Positions 49,380 to 59,016 are shown, numbered from the stretch's first letter. The stretch is DNA of 64,000 nucleotides from Phytobacter diazotrophicus (GCA_004346725.1 SMDE01000001.1:496001-560000), one strand, 5' to 3'. Notes: generated from the letters alone by a model not told the origin. Numbers and translations: made by a program.

Positions 49380-50924
49380 TTGATCCCGGACGTATCACAG
49401 GCATTGTCCTGGCTGGAAAAAAATCCTCAGGTTCTCAAGGGGATTCAACGAGGTCTTGAGCGCGAAACGCTGCGCGTCAAGGCAGATGGCACGCTGGCAA
49501 CCAGCGGCCATCCGCACGCCCTTGGTTCCGCGTTGACCCATAAATGGATTACGACAGATTTTGCCGAAGCATTGCTGGAGTTTATTACTCCGGTAGACGG
49601 TGATATTCAGCATATGCTGACCATCATGCGTGATATTCACCGCTTTGCCGCGCGTGAAATAGGTGATGAACGCATGTGGCCGCTCAGCATGCCGTGCTAT
49701 ATCGAAAACGGCCAGGATATTGAACTGGCGCAGTATGGCTCGTCAAATATCGGTCGCCTGAAAACACTGTACCGTGAAGGCTTGAAAAACCGCTATGGCG
49801 CGTTGATGCAGACCATTTCAGGCGTGCATTACAATTTTTCGCTGCCGATGGCTTTCTGGGAAGCCAAATGTGGGGAAACTGATAAAGAATCCGTTTCTGA
49901 CGGTTACTTCCGTCTGATCCGTAACTATTACCGCTTTGGTTGGGTCATTCCGTATCTGTTTGGCGCGTCCCCGGCGATTTGCCCCTCTTTCCTGCAGGGC
50001 AAACCTTCGACGCTGCCTTTCGAGAAGACCCCTGGCGGCATGCATTATCTGCCGTATGCCACTTCGCTGCGTTTGAGCGACCTGGGGTACACCAACAAGT
50101 CGCAAAGCAATCTTGGCATCACCTTTAACAACCTGTCTGATTATGTCGTGGCGCTGAAACGCGCGATTAAAACGCCCTCTGAGGAATACGCGAAGATTGG
50201 TCTGAAAAAAGAGGGTAAGTACCTGCAGATCAATACCAATATCCTGCAGATTGAAAACGAACTTTATGCCCCGATTCGCCCGAAACGCGTAACGCGTAGC
50301 GGTGAGTCGCCGTCGGATGCGCTGTTGCGCGGCGGAATTGAATATATTGAAGTGCGTTCGCTGGACATCAATCCGTTCACCCCGATTGGCGTGGATGAGC
50401 AGCAGATCCGTTTCCTCGATCTATTTATGGTCTGGTGTGTGCTGGCGGATGCGCCGGAAATGAGTAGCGACGAGCTGCTGTGTACGCGTAAAAACTGGAA
50501 TCGCGTGATTCTTGAAGGGCGTAAACCGGGCCTGACGCTGGGCATGGGCTGCGAAACGGCGCAATTCCCACTGCCACAAGTCGGGAAAGATCTGTTCCGT
50601 GACCTTAAACGTGTCGCGCAGACGCTTGATGGACTGTACGGTGGCAACGATTATGAGCGGGTTTGCGATGAGCTGGTGGCCTGTTTTGACAACCCGGAAC
50701 TGACATTCTCGGCGCGCATTTTGCGTTCTATGCTTGATAAAGGTATTGGCGGTACGGGCAAAGCGCTCTCAGAAGAGTATCGTTCCATGCTGCGTGAAGA
50801 ACCGCTGGAAATTTTGCGCGAAGAGGATTTCAGAAAAGAGTGCGAGGTTTCCTGGGCGCGCCAGAAAGAGGTTGAAGCGTCGGACACTGAGACATTCGAG
50901 GCGCTGGTCGCAAGACACGCCTGA
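49380..50924 (+). CDS. gshA: Glutamate-cysteine ligase GshA
   Basis: 514 residues of the gammaproteobacterial GshA type: [52 protein letters not shown] and [22 protein letters not shown]. First step of glutathione synthesis. The start codon is TTG, as in E. coli, with a strong site (GGGAGGTCAAT). The rare start keeps expression low. Confidence 0.97.
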   Translation: MIPDVSQALSWLEKNPQVLKGIQRGLERETLRVKADGTLATSGHPHALGSALTHKWITTDFAEALLEFITPVDGDIQHMLTIMRDIHRFAAREIGDERMWPLSMPCYIENGQDIELAQYGSSNIGRLKTLYREGLKNRYGALMQTISGVHYNFSLPMAFWEAKCGETDKESVSDGYFRLIRNYYRFGWVIPYLFGASPAICPSFLQGKPSTLPFEKTPGGMHYLPYATSLRLSDLGYTNKSQSNLGITFNNLSDYVVALKRAIKTPSEEYAKIGLKKEGKYLQINTNILQIENELYAPIRPKRVTRSGESPSDALLRGGIEYIEVRSLDINPFTPIGVDEQQIRFLDLFMVWCVLADAPEMSSDELLCTRKNWNRVILEGRKPGLTLGMGCETAQFPLPQVGKDLFRDLKRVAQTLDGLYGGNDYERVCDELVACFDNPELTFSARILRSMLDKGIGGTGKALSEEYRSMLREEPLEILREEDFRKECEVSWARQKEVEASDTETFEALVARHA

Positions 50925-50932
50925 CAGAAAAG

Positions 50933-51006
50933 AAAAAGGCCACAGTAATGTGGCCAAAATATTCATCTCTGAAAACAGGGATGATGATAACAAATGCGCG
51001 TCTTTC
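50933..51006 (-). ncRNA. micA: MicA small RNA
   Basis: The minus strand reads GAAAGACGCGCATTTGTTAT then CATCATCCC, as in E. coli MicA, and ends in a terminator stem GGCCACA/TGTGGCC with TTTTT. The 5' seed that pairs with ompA and other porin mRNAs is unchanged. It lies between gshA and luxS, the standard place. Hfq-dependent envelope-stress RNA. Confidence 0.95.
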
Positions 51007-51012
51007 ATATAC

Positions 51013-51039
51013 TCAGACTCGCATCAGAATGAAGAGTTC
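51013..51039 (-). promoter_or_regulatory. Sigma-E promoter of micA
   Basis: On the minus strand GAACTC (-35) and TCTGA (-10) are 16 bases apart, fitting the RpoE consensus, with the RNA start six bases downstream. Confidence 0.82.
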
Positions 51040-51075
51040 ATTTTATTTTAAAAAAATCACTGCGGAGGTGACTAA

Positions 51076-51591
51076 ATGCCATTGTTGGATAGCTTCACTG
51101 TCGATCATACCCGTATGGAAGCGCCTGCGGTTCGTGTTGCAAAGAGCATGAACACTCCTCATGGCGACGCTATTACCGTTTTCGACCTGCGTTTCTGCGT
51201 GCCTAACAAAGAAGTCATGCCGGAAAAAGGTATCCATACGCTTGAGCACCTGTTCGCAGGTTTCATGCGTGATCATCTGAACGGGAATGGCGTGGAGATT
51301 ATCGACATCTCCCCGATGGGTTGCCGTACCGGCTTCTATATGAGCCTGATCGGTACGCCTGATGAGCAACGTGTGGCCGATGCCTGGAAAGCGGCGATGG
51401 CTGACGTACTGAAAGTGCAGAACCAGAACCAGATTCCGGAACTTAACGTCTATCAGTGCGGCACATATCAGATGCACTCGCTGAGCGAAGCGCAGGACAT
51501 TGCGCGCCATATTCTCGAAAAAGACGTGCGTGTAAACAGCAATGAAGAGCTGGCGCTGCCGAAAGATAAACTGCAGGAACTGCATATCTAG
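51076..51591 (+). CDS. luxS: S-ribosylhomocysteine lyase LuxS
   Basis: 171 residues. Metal ligands His54 and His58 in HTLEH (with catalytic Glu57), Cys83 in MGCRTGF, and a third ligand Cys in VYQCGTYQ. It splits S-ribosylhomocysteine to homocysteine and the AI-2 precursor DPD. TGCGGAGGTGACTAA precedes the ATG. Confidence 0.98.
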   Translation: MPLLDSFTVDHTRMEAPAVRVAKSMNTPHGDAITVFDLRFCVPNKEVMPEKGIHTLEHLFAGFMRDHLNGNGVEIIDISPMGCRTGFYMSLIGTPDEQRVADAWKAAMADVLKVQNQNQIPELNVYQCGTYQMHSLSEAQDIARHILEKDVRVNSNEELALPKDKLQELHI

Positions 51592-51600
51592 TGCGAATGT

Positions 51601-51623
51601 TCCCTCTCCCAACGGGAGAGGGA
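51601..51623. terminator. Palindrome after luxS
   Basis: TCCCTCTCCC-AAC-GGGAGAGGGA is a strong hairpin ten bases after luxS with no T run. The same CCCTCTCCC-type palindrome occurs near 34200, so it is a dispersed repeat that may stop transcription. Confidence 0.5.
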
Positions 51624-51643
51624 TGGGCAAAGGTGGTTAAGCG

Positions 51644-52417
51644 ATGTCCACGACCTTAACCTTCTCCTTTACCCATCGCCCTCTGGTCCCCTTTGCCCAT
51701 GATTATGAACACGGAGAAAGCGAGCCGTGGCATCAGCATGAGTGCGCCCAATTGCTGCATATCTTAAGTGGCGTTGTCCGGGTAGACACGGCATCAGGTT
51801 GTTGGGTCGTACCGCCAGGGCGCGGCGTCTGGTTGCCTGCCGGAACACAACATGCGATTCGCATTACGGGTAAAGTTGCCGCACGCACGCTGTTTATTGA
51901 CCCACTTGCCCGCGCGGATTTACCCGCCTCCTGCCAGATTGTGCAAATTACACCGCTGCTACGCGAACTGATTGTCGCCTCGTTTTCTCTTGCCGAAAAA
52001 TATGCGCCGGCCAGTCGTGATGAGCATGTTTATGAGCTGATACTCGATGAAATCCGCGGTATGCGCGTGCTGCCCTTTTTCTTGCCGGAGCCCGAGAGTG
52101 AAGTGCTGAAAAATCTGTGTCTGCGCATTCGCGAGTCGATAGCCCAGCCCTGGAGCAGCACACAGGCGGCGGCGCTGATCGGCATGAGTGAAAAGACCCT
52201 TAACCGCCATTTTCAACGGCAAACGGCGTTAACTTATGGCGAATGGGTTCGGCAGGCAAAGCTGATGGAAGCGCTGGTCAGGCTTGCGCAAGGTCACTCA
52301 GTGTTACGTGTCGCGCTGGATCTGGGATACGGCAGCCATAGTGCGTTTACGGCGATGTTTCGCCGGGTGATGGGGATATCACCCAGCGATTATTTCCGCG
52401 CACCGGAAAACGAGTGA
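51644..52417 (+). CDS. AraC-family regulator, NimR-like
   Basis: 257 residues. An N-terminal cupin domain (PWHQHECAQLLHILSGVVRV, VVPPGRGVWLPAGTQH) is followed by two helix-turn-helix motifs (STQAAALIGMSEKTLNRHFQ and VLRVALDLGYGSHSAFTAMF). The cupin/HTH order resembles E. coli NimR (YeaM), which controls a drug exporter. No transporter is adjacent; the gene is convergent with leuA-like and has two bases between stops. Target unknown. Confidence 0.85.
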   Translation: MSTTLTFSFTHRPLVPFAHDYEHGESEPWHQHECAQLLHILSGVVRVDTASGCWVVPPGRGVWLPAGTQHAIRITGKVAARTLFIDPLARADLPASCQIVQITPLLRELIVASFSLAEKYAPASRDEHVYELILDEIRGMRVLPFFLPEPESEVLKNLCLRIRESIAQPWSSTQAAALIGMSEKTLNRHFQRQTALTYGEWVRQAKLMEALVRLAQGHSVLRVALDLGYGSHSAFTAMFRRVMGISPSDYFRAPENE

Positions 52418-52419
52418 TG

Positions 52420-54069
52420 TTAGCTCAGCGCATTCAGTAACGCCTGTAAAGATGCCCTCGCCACGTCATTATCGATACCCACCCCCCAGCTTCCGCTACC
52501 GTCCGGATACAGACAGTGAATGTAGGCCACAGAGCGGCTGTCGCTACGTTCTCCGAGCGTATGTTCGTGATAATCCTTAATGCTGAAAGGCTGTTTAAGC
52601 AACTGGCTTAGTGCGCCGGCGGCGGCAGACAGCAATCCATTACCCAGACCTTCGATTTTACGATGGGTCCCCTGTAGCAGTAATGTGGCCTGCAAATGTA
52701 ACTGACCATCCTGACGGCTTTCGCTTTTATAATCCACCAGGGCCAGCGCAGGCTGCGCAATCAGACCGTAGCGCTGGCGGAAGAGCTGCCACAGCGCATT
52801 TTGCGTCATTTCTTTACCGTGGCTGTCCGTTTCACGCTGTACATGCTGGCTAAAATCCTGCTGTAACGCGCGGGGTAATTTCAGCCCATGATTTTGCTCA
52901 ATCAGCCACGCGCTACCGCTCTTACCGGACTGGCTGTTCACGCGGATCACCGCTTCGTAGGTACAACCAATGTCCTGCGGATCGACAGGCAGATAGGGCA
53001 TCTCCCAGCGCTCGTCAGCCTTGCGGGCATCGAAGCCTTTTTTAATCGCATCCTGATGCGATCCAGAAAAGGCGGTATAGGCCAGGCGCCCGGCCCACGG
53101 ATGGCGTGGGTGAACGGGCAACTGATTACAGTTTTCCACCACATCGACCACCTGTTGCATATTGCTGAAATCAAGTTGCGGTGAGATACCCTGGCTATAA
53201 AGGTTCATCGCCAGCGTAACCAGACAAACATTGCCGGTGCGTTCGCCATTACCGAACAGACAGCCTTCAACGCGATCGGCACCTGCCAGCAGCGCCAGCT
53301 CAGCACTTGCCACGCCAGTTCCGCGATCGTTATGCGGATGCACGCTGATACTCACCGCCTGGCGACGGGTAAAGTGGCGGCAGAAATATTCAATCTGATC
53401 GGCGTAAACGTTGGGCGTGTTGACCTCCACCGTCGCGGGCAGATTAATAATCATGGGACGTTCAGCGCCGGGTTCCCATACATCGGCCACGGCTTCACAA
53501 ATTTCCAACGCAAATTCCGGTTCGGTAAAACAGAAGGTTTCCGGGGAATACTCGTACTGCCAGCGGGTTTGTGGATGCTGTTCGCAAAGTTGACGAATGA
53601 GCCGTGTAGAGCGTACCGCAAGGGCGATTACGTCGGCCTTTTCCATGCCAAACACCAGCTTGCGAAACAGTGGTGCCGTCGCATTGTAGAGGTGAATGGT
53701 GGCGCTGTGCGCTCCCATCAATGAAGCGAAGGTTCGGTGAATCAGATCCTCGCGCGCCTGGGTCAATACCTGGACAGTGACATCCTGGGGAATGCGGTTT
53801 TCTTCAATCAACTGGCGTACAAAGTTAAAGTCGGTTTGCGATGCAGACGGGAATGCCACTTCGATCTCTTTAAAACCGCAGGCGAGGAGCAGATCCCAGA
53901 ACTGCAACTTACGCTCACTGTCCATGGGCTCTGCAAGCGCCTGGTTGCCATCGCGCAGGTCTGTAGAGAGCCAGCGTGGCGCGTGGGTTTGTTGTTTTTC
54001 AGGCCAGCGACGATCGGGTAACGAAATCGGCGTATAAGGACGGTATTTTTGTGCAGGGTCTTTAAGCAT
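52420..54069 (-). CDS. 2-isopropylmalate synthase, second (LeuA2) type
   Basis: 549 residues. DRE-TIM-barrel catalytic domain with STDLRDGNQALAEPMD and metal-binding HPHNDRGTGVASAEL, followed by a linker and a C-terminal allosteric domain (LGERSDSRSVAYIHC). This long form, common in actinobacteria and fungi, differs from the leuA of the leuABCD operon. It condenses acetyl-CoA with 2-ketoisovalerate. It stands alone, without leuB/C/D. AGGAGAAGACA precedes the ATG at 54069. Probably a supplement to the standard LeuA, acquired with the island. Confidence 0.9.
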   Translation of the reverse strand: MLKDPAQKYRPYTPISLPDRRWPEKQQTHAPRWLSTDLRDGNQALAEPMDSERKLQFWDLLLACGFKEIEVAFPSASQTDFNFVRQLIEENRIPQDVTVQVLTQAREDLIHRTFASLMGAHSATIHLYNATAPLFRKLVFGMEKADVIALAVRSTRLIRQLCEQHPQTRWQYEYSPETFCFTEPEFALEICEAVADVWEPGAERPMIINLPATVEVNTPNVYADQIEYFCRHFTRRQAVSISVHPHNDRGTGVASAELALLAGADRVEGCLFGNGERTGNVCLVTLAMNLYSQGISPQLDFSNMQQVVDVVENCNQLPVHPRHPWAGRLAYTAFSGSHQDAIKKGFDARKADERWEMPYLPVDPQDIGCTYEAVIRVNSQSGKSGSAWLIEQNHGLKLPRALQQDFSQHVQRETDSHGKEMTQNALWQLFRQRYGLIAQPALALVDYKSESRQDGQLHLQATLLLQGTHRKIEGLGNGLLSAAAGALSQLLKQPFSIKDYHEHTLGERSDSRSVAYIHCLYPDGSGSWGVGIDNDVARASLQALLNALS

Positions 54070-54475
54070 TGTCTTCTCCTTTGGTCTGTGAATTATCCTG
54101 GCGGCAGACAAGAGACGATGCTTTAGCGCAGCGGACAGAAACTACTGAGAAACGGACAATCTGGCTGTCAACACCCGATGTAAAAGTCCTGGCGCCTGTA
54201 CGCATATTTTATTTATTACGATTTTCATTAATTCTATTCTGCGATTTGTTTATTTTTATAATAAATATTATTGTGCTTTAAATGTATTATCTGAATGCTT
54301 TTATTGGCAGGATTCTGATTGCTAACCACCTGTTTAATTTCTGCTTGTTGTCATTTTCTTTCTGCCGTGGTAGGTTTTATTTTTCTTTTTTTGTGGTTGA
54401 TAACCAAACGGGAATGAATGTATTCATATTACGGATGCATTCACAGGGAATATTATGCTCAGGTATGAGGCTACT
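54070..54475. other. AT-rich gap upstream of the lipoprotein/FKBP pair
   Basis: Markedly AT-rich from about 54200 to 54460, unlike flanking genes, as in many laterally acquired, H-NS-silenced loci. It must hold the divergent promoters of the leuA-like gene and the lipoprotein gene. The short open frames in it have no coding signature. No RNA or repeat is recognised. Confidence 0.55.
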
Positions 54476-54841
54476 ATGCGGTCATCACACGTCGGATTCA
54501 TAATAATGACACTCGCACTACTGCTGGTAGGGTGCTCAGGGAAAAAATCATCGCCCCCTTTGACTTCAACATCGGGAAAGCAAAGTGAAGTGCAATGCTA
54601 TCAAATGTTTATTGCATTAAAATCACTTGATAACGCATCTTTTAAAAAGTACCAGCAACAATTCAGTATTATCAATAATAATTATGCAATATATAAAAAG
54701 AATCAATCGCTTATAGATGGAAATTCTTCGGAAATTATTAGGCTTGAGCTGAATAATAAAGTTGATATTGTTTGCGCTCGTGTGCGCAGCGCCGTGTTTG
54801 CCAATATGTCAAGGCGTGCAAACGAATTGAACAAATTATGA
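54476..54841 (+). CDS. Small lipoprotein of unknown function
   Basis: 121 residues. Signal with lipobox LVGC (Cys20), a Ser/Pro-rich linker (SGKKSSPPLTSTSGK), then a helical domain with two Cys (EVQCYQMF and DIVCARV) that may form a disulfide. AT-rich codon use, with Asn and Ile in excess, contrasts with the next gene's repeats. GAGGCTACT precedes the ATG. The stop overlaps the start of the FKBP-like gene (ATGA), so the two are translated together. No family recognised. Confidence 0.75.
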   Translation: MRSSHVGFIIMTLALLLVGCSGKKSSPPLTSTSGKQSEVQCYQMFIALKSLDNASFKKYQQQFSIINNNYAIYKKNQSLIDGNSSEIIRLELNNKVDIVCARVRSAVFANMSRRANELNKL

Positions 54842-57162
54842 GAAAATTATTATCTATTGCTGTAATAATCTCGGGTGTGGTTTTCTCAGATATGGTTGAG
54901 GCCGACTCAACGTTATTAATTGAACGACTGCAGCAAGAAGGGATGCTGGCACCCGAGCCGAATATTTTGTTTAAAAATGCGGGTGAAAAACCACAAAGTA
55001 TAACGCCTGCTGTTCCTCTGTTGACGCCTTCTTCACCTGCAACGCAGGTAAAAAATGCCGCGGTAGTCAAAAAGAGTGCTGCGCAACAATCGGAACTCAG
55101 TACCCTGAAACGAAAGCTCAGCACTCTGCAGCGTGAATTGCAGGCGCTTCGTAAGCAGAATGCGTCACTTAAAAATCGACAGCCAGGCCTGTTAACGGAG
55201 CAGAGCGAAGCATTCAGAGATGAAAATAAACAGTTGCACCAGCAACTCCTGGCGAGTGAGAAACAACTAACTGAAAGCGCGCGTCGCTATGAAAAACAGG
55301 TTGGCGAACTGACCGCGCGGGCAGAAGAATTACAGACGCAAATGACCCACTTTCAGTTGGCTGCCAATGAGGCCACCAGCCAGAAAGCGCTGCTGGAGCA
55401 GCAACTGGCGAAGCAGTCTGGCAGCGATAAAGCGCTGACGACGCAGCGGGCGGAGGCCGAAAAACTGCGCGCCCAGCTTGCGGCGGCGAATGAGAAAACT
55501 GCGACGCTTGGCAAGAATATCGCCGAACTGGAGAAAACCGCGCAGGCAAATAGCGCGCGCACCGCCACGCTCGAACAGAGCCTGAAAGAGGCCACCAGCC
55601 AGAAAGCGCTGCTGGAGCAGCAACTGGCGAAGCAGTCTGGCAGCGATAAAACGCTGGCGACGCAGCGGGCGGAGGCCGAAAAACTGCGCGCGCAGCTTGC
55701 CGCAGCGAATGAGAAAACCGCGACGCTTGGCAAGAATATCGCCGAACTGGAGAAAACCGCGCAGGCAAATAGCGCGCGTACCGCCACGCTCGAACAGAGC
55801 CTGAAAGAGGCCACCAGCCAGAAGGCGCTGCTGGAGCAGCAACTGGCGAAGCAGTCCGACAGCGACAAAACGCTGGCGACGCAGCGGGCGGAGGCCGAAA
55901 AACTGCGCGCCCAGCTTGCGGCGGCGAATGAGAAAACCGCGACGCTTGGCAATAATATCGCTGAACTGGAGAAAACCGCGCAGGCGAATAGCGCGCGCAC
56001 CGCCGCACTCGAACAGAGCCTGAAAGAGGCCACCAGCCAGAAGGCGCTGCTGGAGCAGCAACTGGCGAAGCAGTCCGACAGCGATAAGACGCTGGCAACG
56101 CAGCGGGCGGAGGCTGAAAAACTGCGCGCCCAGCTTGCCGCAGCGAATGAGAAAACCGCGACGCTTGGCAAGAATATCGCCGAACTGGAGAAAACCGCGC
56201 AGGCGAATAGCGCGCGTACCGCCGCACTCGAACAGAGCCTGAAAGAGGCCACCAGCCAGAAGGCGCTGCTGGAGCAGCAACTGGCGAAGCAGTCCGACAG
56301 CGATAAAACGCTGGCGACGCTACTTGAGCAAGCCAGTAAACAAAACAGCGAACAGCTCGCTCAGCTTAATTCTGCCAAAGACAAGATCGCAGAACAGTTC
56401 GCGCGTCTTGCTAAACTTGAGCAGCAAGCCAAAAAAGCCGACGAAGAGAAAAAGCAGGCGTTGGCCAGTCTGGCAACGTTACAAAAGGAGCACGATGCGA
56501 CTTCCCTTGAACTGGTTAAAGCAAAGCAGTCCGCCTACTCACTGAAAAAGCACAAGTCTGAGGAGGCAAAAATAAACTATGCCTACGGTGCGTATTACGC
56601 GGTTAAGGTTCTCTACGAATTCAAAGTACTGGAGAATGCCGGGCATAAGTTCTTACCTCTGGCCTTCCAGCAGGGGTTCAAAGATAAGCTCGCCAACACA
56701 ATGCAACTGAGCGAAGAAGACGTTGGTCAGACTTTAACTCGTTTTGATCAGCAGGTGGGGGCGGCGAACGAGCGAGAACGGGAGCGTAACAAAAAACAGA
56801 GCATCCAGTTTGTTGCGCAGGCTGCTAAAGTCAAAGGCGCTGAGCGGACCCACAACGGCGTGGTTTACCAGGTTATCAAAAAAGGCAAAACACCGCTATT
56901 AACCGCAAACGATACGGTTCGTTTCCGGCTTGATGAAAAAATCAGTACCGGAAAGAAAATTTCTGTCGGCGAAGTACGAATCGGTATGGTGAATAAGCTT
57001 CCGGAATTAATGCAGCAAGGCTTGCTGCGTATCGGCAGTGGAGGCAAGGTCAGGATCACCGTTCCGAGTGAACTTGCCTATGGTGAACAGGGGATACCCG
57101 GTTCTGTGCCGCCAGGCGTGGCCTCGGAAATAACCCTCGAAATTCTTGGCATCGTGAAATAG
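54838..57162 (+). CDS. Exported coiled-coil protein with FKBP-like C-terminus
   Basis: 774 residues: signal peptide (about 1-22), Pro-rich linker (45-75), long coiled coil (80-575), an FKBP/Mip-type N-terminal helical domain (about 578-670, INYAYGAYYAVKVLYEF) and an FKBP-like domain (685-774, ELAYGEQGIPGSVPPGVASE). Residues 178-469 are four near-identical 73-residue repeats plus a 25-residue partial fifth. Compared with Mip/FkpA, the DGTVFDSS loop and the Trp of VIPGW are missing, so isomerase activity is doubtful. It is coupled to the upstream lipoprotein gene. Probably periplasmic; function unknown. Confidence 0.85.
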   Translation: MRKLLSIAVIISGVVFSDMVEADSTLLIERLQQEGMLAPEPNILFKNAGEKPQSITPAVPLLTPSSPATQVKNAAVVKKSAAQQSELSTLKRKLSTLQRELQALRKQNASLKNRQPGLLTEQSEAFRDENKQLHQQLLASEKQLTESARRYEKQVGELTARAEELQTQMTHFQLAANEATSQKALLEQQLAKQSGSDKALTTQRAEAEKLRAQLAAANEKTATLGKNIAELEKTAQANSARTATLEQSLKEATSQKALLEQQLAKQSGSDKTLATQRAEAEKLRAQLAAANEKTATLGKNIAELEKTAQANSARTATLEQSLKEATSQKALLEQQLAKQSDSDKTLATQRAEAEKLRAQLAAANEKTATLGNNIAELEKTAQANSARTAALEQSLKEATSQKALLEQQLAKQSDSDKTLATQRAEAEKLRAQLAAANEKTATLGKNIAELEKTAQANSARTAALEQSLKEATSQKALLEQQLAKQSDSDKTLATLLEQASKQNSEQLAQLNSAKDKIAEQFARLAKLEQQAKKADEEKKQALASLATLQKEHDATSLELVKAKQSAYSLKKHKSEEAKINYAYGAYYAVKVLYEFKVLENAGHKFLPLAFQQGFKDKLANTMQLSEEDVGQTLTRFDQQVGAANERERERNKKQSIQFVAQAAKVKGAERTHNGVVYQVIKKGKTPLLTANDTVRFRLDEKISTGKKISVGEVRIGMVNKLPELMQQGLLRIGSGGKVRITVPSELAYGEQGIPGSVPPGVASEITLEILGIVK
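55369..56319 (+). repeat. In-frame 219-bp tandem repeats
   Basis: Unit starts at 55369, 55588, 55807, 56026 and 56245 are exactly 219 bases (73 codons) apart. Four full copies are followed by a partial fifth of about 75 bases. Copies differ at few bases and fewer residues (SGSDKAL/SDSDKTL, ATLEQ/AALEQ, GKN/GNN). GC-rich compared with flanking coding sequence. Confidence 0.97.
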
Positions 57163-57168
57163 CACAAG

Positions 57169-57193
57169 AAGGGCCTCCTGGCTGGAGGCCCTT
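57169..57193. terminator. Shared terminator between convergent genes
   Basis: AAGGGCCTCC / GGAGGCCCTT, a 10-base perfect stem with a five-base loop, between the FKBP-like gene and the HD-kinase gene. U tracts on both sides are weak. Confidence 0.7.
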
Positions 57194-57196
57194 AGG

Positions 57197-58312
57197 TTAT
57201 GCATCCGTTACCCGGTACTCAACGCAATGTGCTTCATCGGGCTGAGGAACCTCAAGCCTGGACGACATGCGCAGAATGACCTCTTCCGGTACGGCATGCT
57301 GGCGATTGGCATTCTGCGTTTTCCATTGCGGCCAGGGCACTTCCAGATAAACAATTTTTACCCTCGCCCCGTAAGCCGTGAACAGACTGATAAGCTGAGT
57401 TCGCAGTTGCCGGCTGATGTTTGTCGCATTCCACACGAAGGGCGTTTTTTGCCGCAAAAGCACGCGCGCTTCCTCTTTCGCCAGTTGTACGACTTGCCCG
57501 GTTGCCGTGCGATCGGCGGGACTTACGCCCAGCCGCCTGCGAATATCATCCAGGCTTATGACGGCCAACCCTTTGCAATGTTCGCTGATATAGCGATCTT
57601 TTCCCATTCCGGGCAGTGCGCTAAGCAAGGTCACCTCGAAGGACTCTGTGTCCCAGGGCACAAAATTTGCCGGGCTGTTCTCATGCGTCAGGTAATGCCA
57701 GCGCGCGGTATCGGATACAAAGGGGCGCGCTTGCCCCCAGCAGTGCTGCTCCTGACAAAAGAGCTCAAACAAAGCAATGCGATCAAGCATCTCCTGTTTG
57801 TCTTCGCAATGACGCCCCTCCATATCGGCACGCGCGAGCAATGCCAGCAGTCGAGTGTCAATACGCATCGCAGCACTCAGCAGTAAGCGCTCAGGCGACG
57901 GACGTTCCAGCAGCCATAAGGGGAGGCCATGCAGACGCACCAGCGCCGCAATCTGCTCGCGCAGGGCAAATGGCGTCGGGATGTCACGCCACAAAATTTG
58001 CCGTGCAGTGAGCTCACCTTTGCGGGCATGGCCAGGCGAGTGGATACGTCCGTCATCGTCCTGGTGCGTGGTGCTGCGCTTTTCGACATCGTGCAGGAGC
58101 GCTGCGGCCCACATTATTTCCTGCTGCTGGCGTGGCAGTTGCTGATACGCATCCATTTCCGTCAACGCATTGAGGACCATCTCGGTGTGGATCCCTACAT
58201 TGCCTTCCGCATGGTGAAAGGGATCCTGTGGAACCTGATGCATCTCTTCCACCCAGTTAAAACGCTGGCGTAAAGTGGCCCAGTTTTTGTCTTCGCTTAG
58301 CTGCCAGATCAT
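57197..58312 (-). CDS. HD-domain polynucleotide kinase (RNA repair)
   Basis: 371 residues. N-terminal HD phosphohydrolase domain with His42, His74-Asp75 ([10 protein letters not shown]) and Asp163 (LARADMEGR). C-terminal P-loop kinase domain with [12 protein letters not shown] (Lys238), [11 protein letters not shown] and [12 protein letters not shown], as in T4 Pnk-type 5'-kinases. Together these could remove a 2',3'-cyclic phosphate or 3'-phosphate and phosphorylate the 5'-OH of a cut RNA. Overlaps the RNA ligase gene by ATGA with AGGAGG ahead of its start. Confidence 0.87.
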   Translation of the reverse strand: MIWQLSEDKNWATLRQRFNWVEEMHQVPQDPFHHAEGNVGIHTEMVLNALTEMDAYQQLPRQQQEIMWAAALLHDVEKRSTTHQDDDGRIHSPGHARKGELTARQILWRDIPTPFALREQIAALVRLHGLPLWLLERPSPERLLLSAAMRIDTRLLALLARADMEGRHCEDKQEMLDRIALFELFCQEQHCWGQARPFVSDTARWHYLTHENSPANFVPWDTESFEVTLLSALPGMGKDRYISEHCKGLAVISLDDIRRRLGVSPADRTATGQVVQLAKEEARVLLRQKTPFVWNATNISRQLRTQLISLFTAYGARVKIVYLEVPWPQWKTQNANRQHAVPEEVILRMSSRLEVPQPDEAHCVEYRVTDA

Positions 58313-59016
58313 CGTGTGCCTCCTGCTGCAAACTCATACGCCATACGGGCGCGTTGCCAGTTGCGCTTCCAGTGCTCGGTGGTTTTCACATGATTTTTGC
58401 GCACAAACTTGAAGACATTATGCGCAAATTCATCAACAGGAAATTCTTCACTGTTGCGGGTGACCACACCTTCCAGCGTACACGGCTTGCCGGTCTGGGT
58501 ATCCCAGGGCGCAAATGCGCCACTGCCGGTTGTGAGCGCCAGAAACTCACGCTGCCACGCCTTTTCATCGTTTCCAGGCTGTGGGCCTTTCATCTCTGGT
58601 ACGCAGGGAAAATCAAAGAGCGCAGCATAAAATTTGACCTCTTCCCAGCTTAACCAGACGTCCTGGCAGCGGATCGCAAAGAGAAAGAAATCCTGCTCCA
58701 GCGCGTGATACTCAATGGAATGGACGGCGTAAAGATTCTCACCAAAGAGTTCGAGATCGCCGAGATCGTTTTTCAGCAATTGCCAGCGCTGGCGAATCTT
58801 ATGTGTCCATGCGGATTGGGTAGGCGCAGCGTGCGAGCGCGCAAAAACGCCATAGCGGTTCAGGCAGTTATTCTCACCGTCCAGCTTTTCCGTATGGACC
58901 AGCGACGCGATCGACTGCACATCACGCCAGTAATCGGCATTGATGCGGTCATCGCTGGTGGTGCCAGGGGAGAAAGGATAGTGCCAGGTTCTCCCGTATT
59001 TTCGTTGTGAATTCAT
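58309..59016 (-). CDS. RNA ligase
   Basis: 235 residues of the ATP-dependent RNA ligase family. Motif I is EKLDGEN with adenylated Lys44; motif [14 protein letters not shown] near 93-103; motif [10 protein letters not shown] (Glu182); motif V FKFVRKNH (Lys203, Lys207). All nucleotidyltransferase motifs are present, so it should be active. It is short and lacks a C-terminal specificity domain. First gene of a two-gene unit with the HD-kinase; its own ribosome site is poor. Confidence 0.9.
   Translation of the reverse strand: MNSQRKYGRTWHYPFSPGTTSDDRINADYWRDVQSIASLVHTEKLDGENNCLNRYGVFARSHAAPTQSAWTHKIRQRWQLLKNDLGDLELFGENLYAVHSIEYHALEQDFFLFAIRCQDVWLSWEEVKFYAALFDFPCVPEMKGPQPGNDEKAWQREFLALTTGSGAFAPWDTQTGKPCTLEGVVTRNSEEFPVDEFAHNVFKFVRKNHVKTTEHWKRNWQRARMAYEFAAGGTR

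Noticed and set aside
55214-56280. Several long minus-strand open frames (about 300 residues) opposite the 219-bp repeats
   Set aside because: They exist only because a GC-rich, stop-poor repeat is copied. They have repetitive low-complexity composition, no ribosome sites, and the plus-strand frame has a signal peptide and recognised domains.
55369-56319. Regular spacing that could suggest a CRISPR array
   Set aside because: The units are 219 bases, contiguous, with no unique spacers, and they preserve one reading frame.
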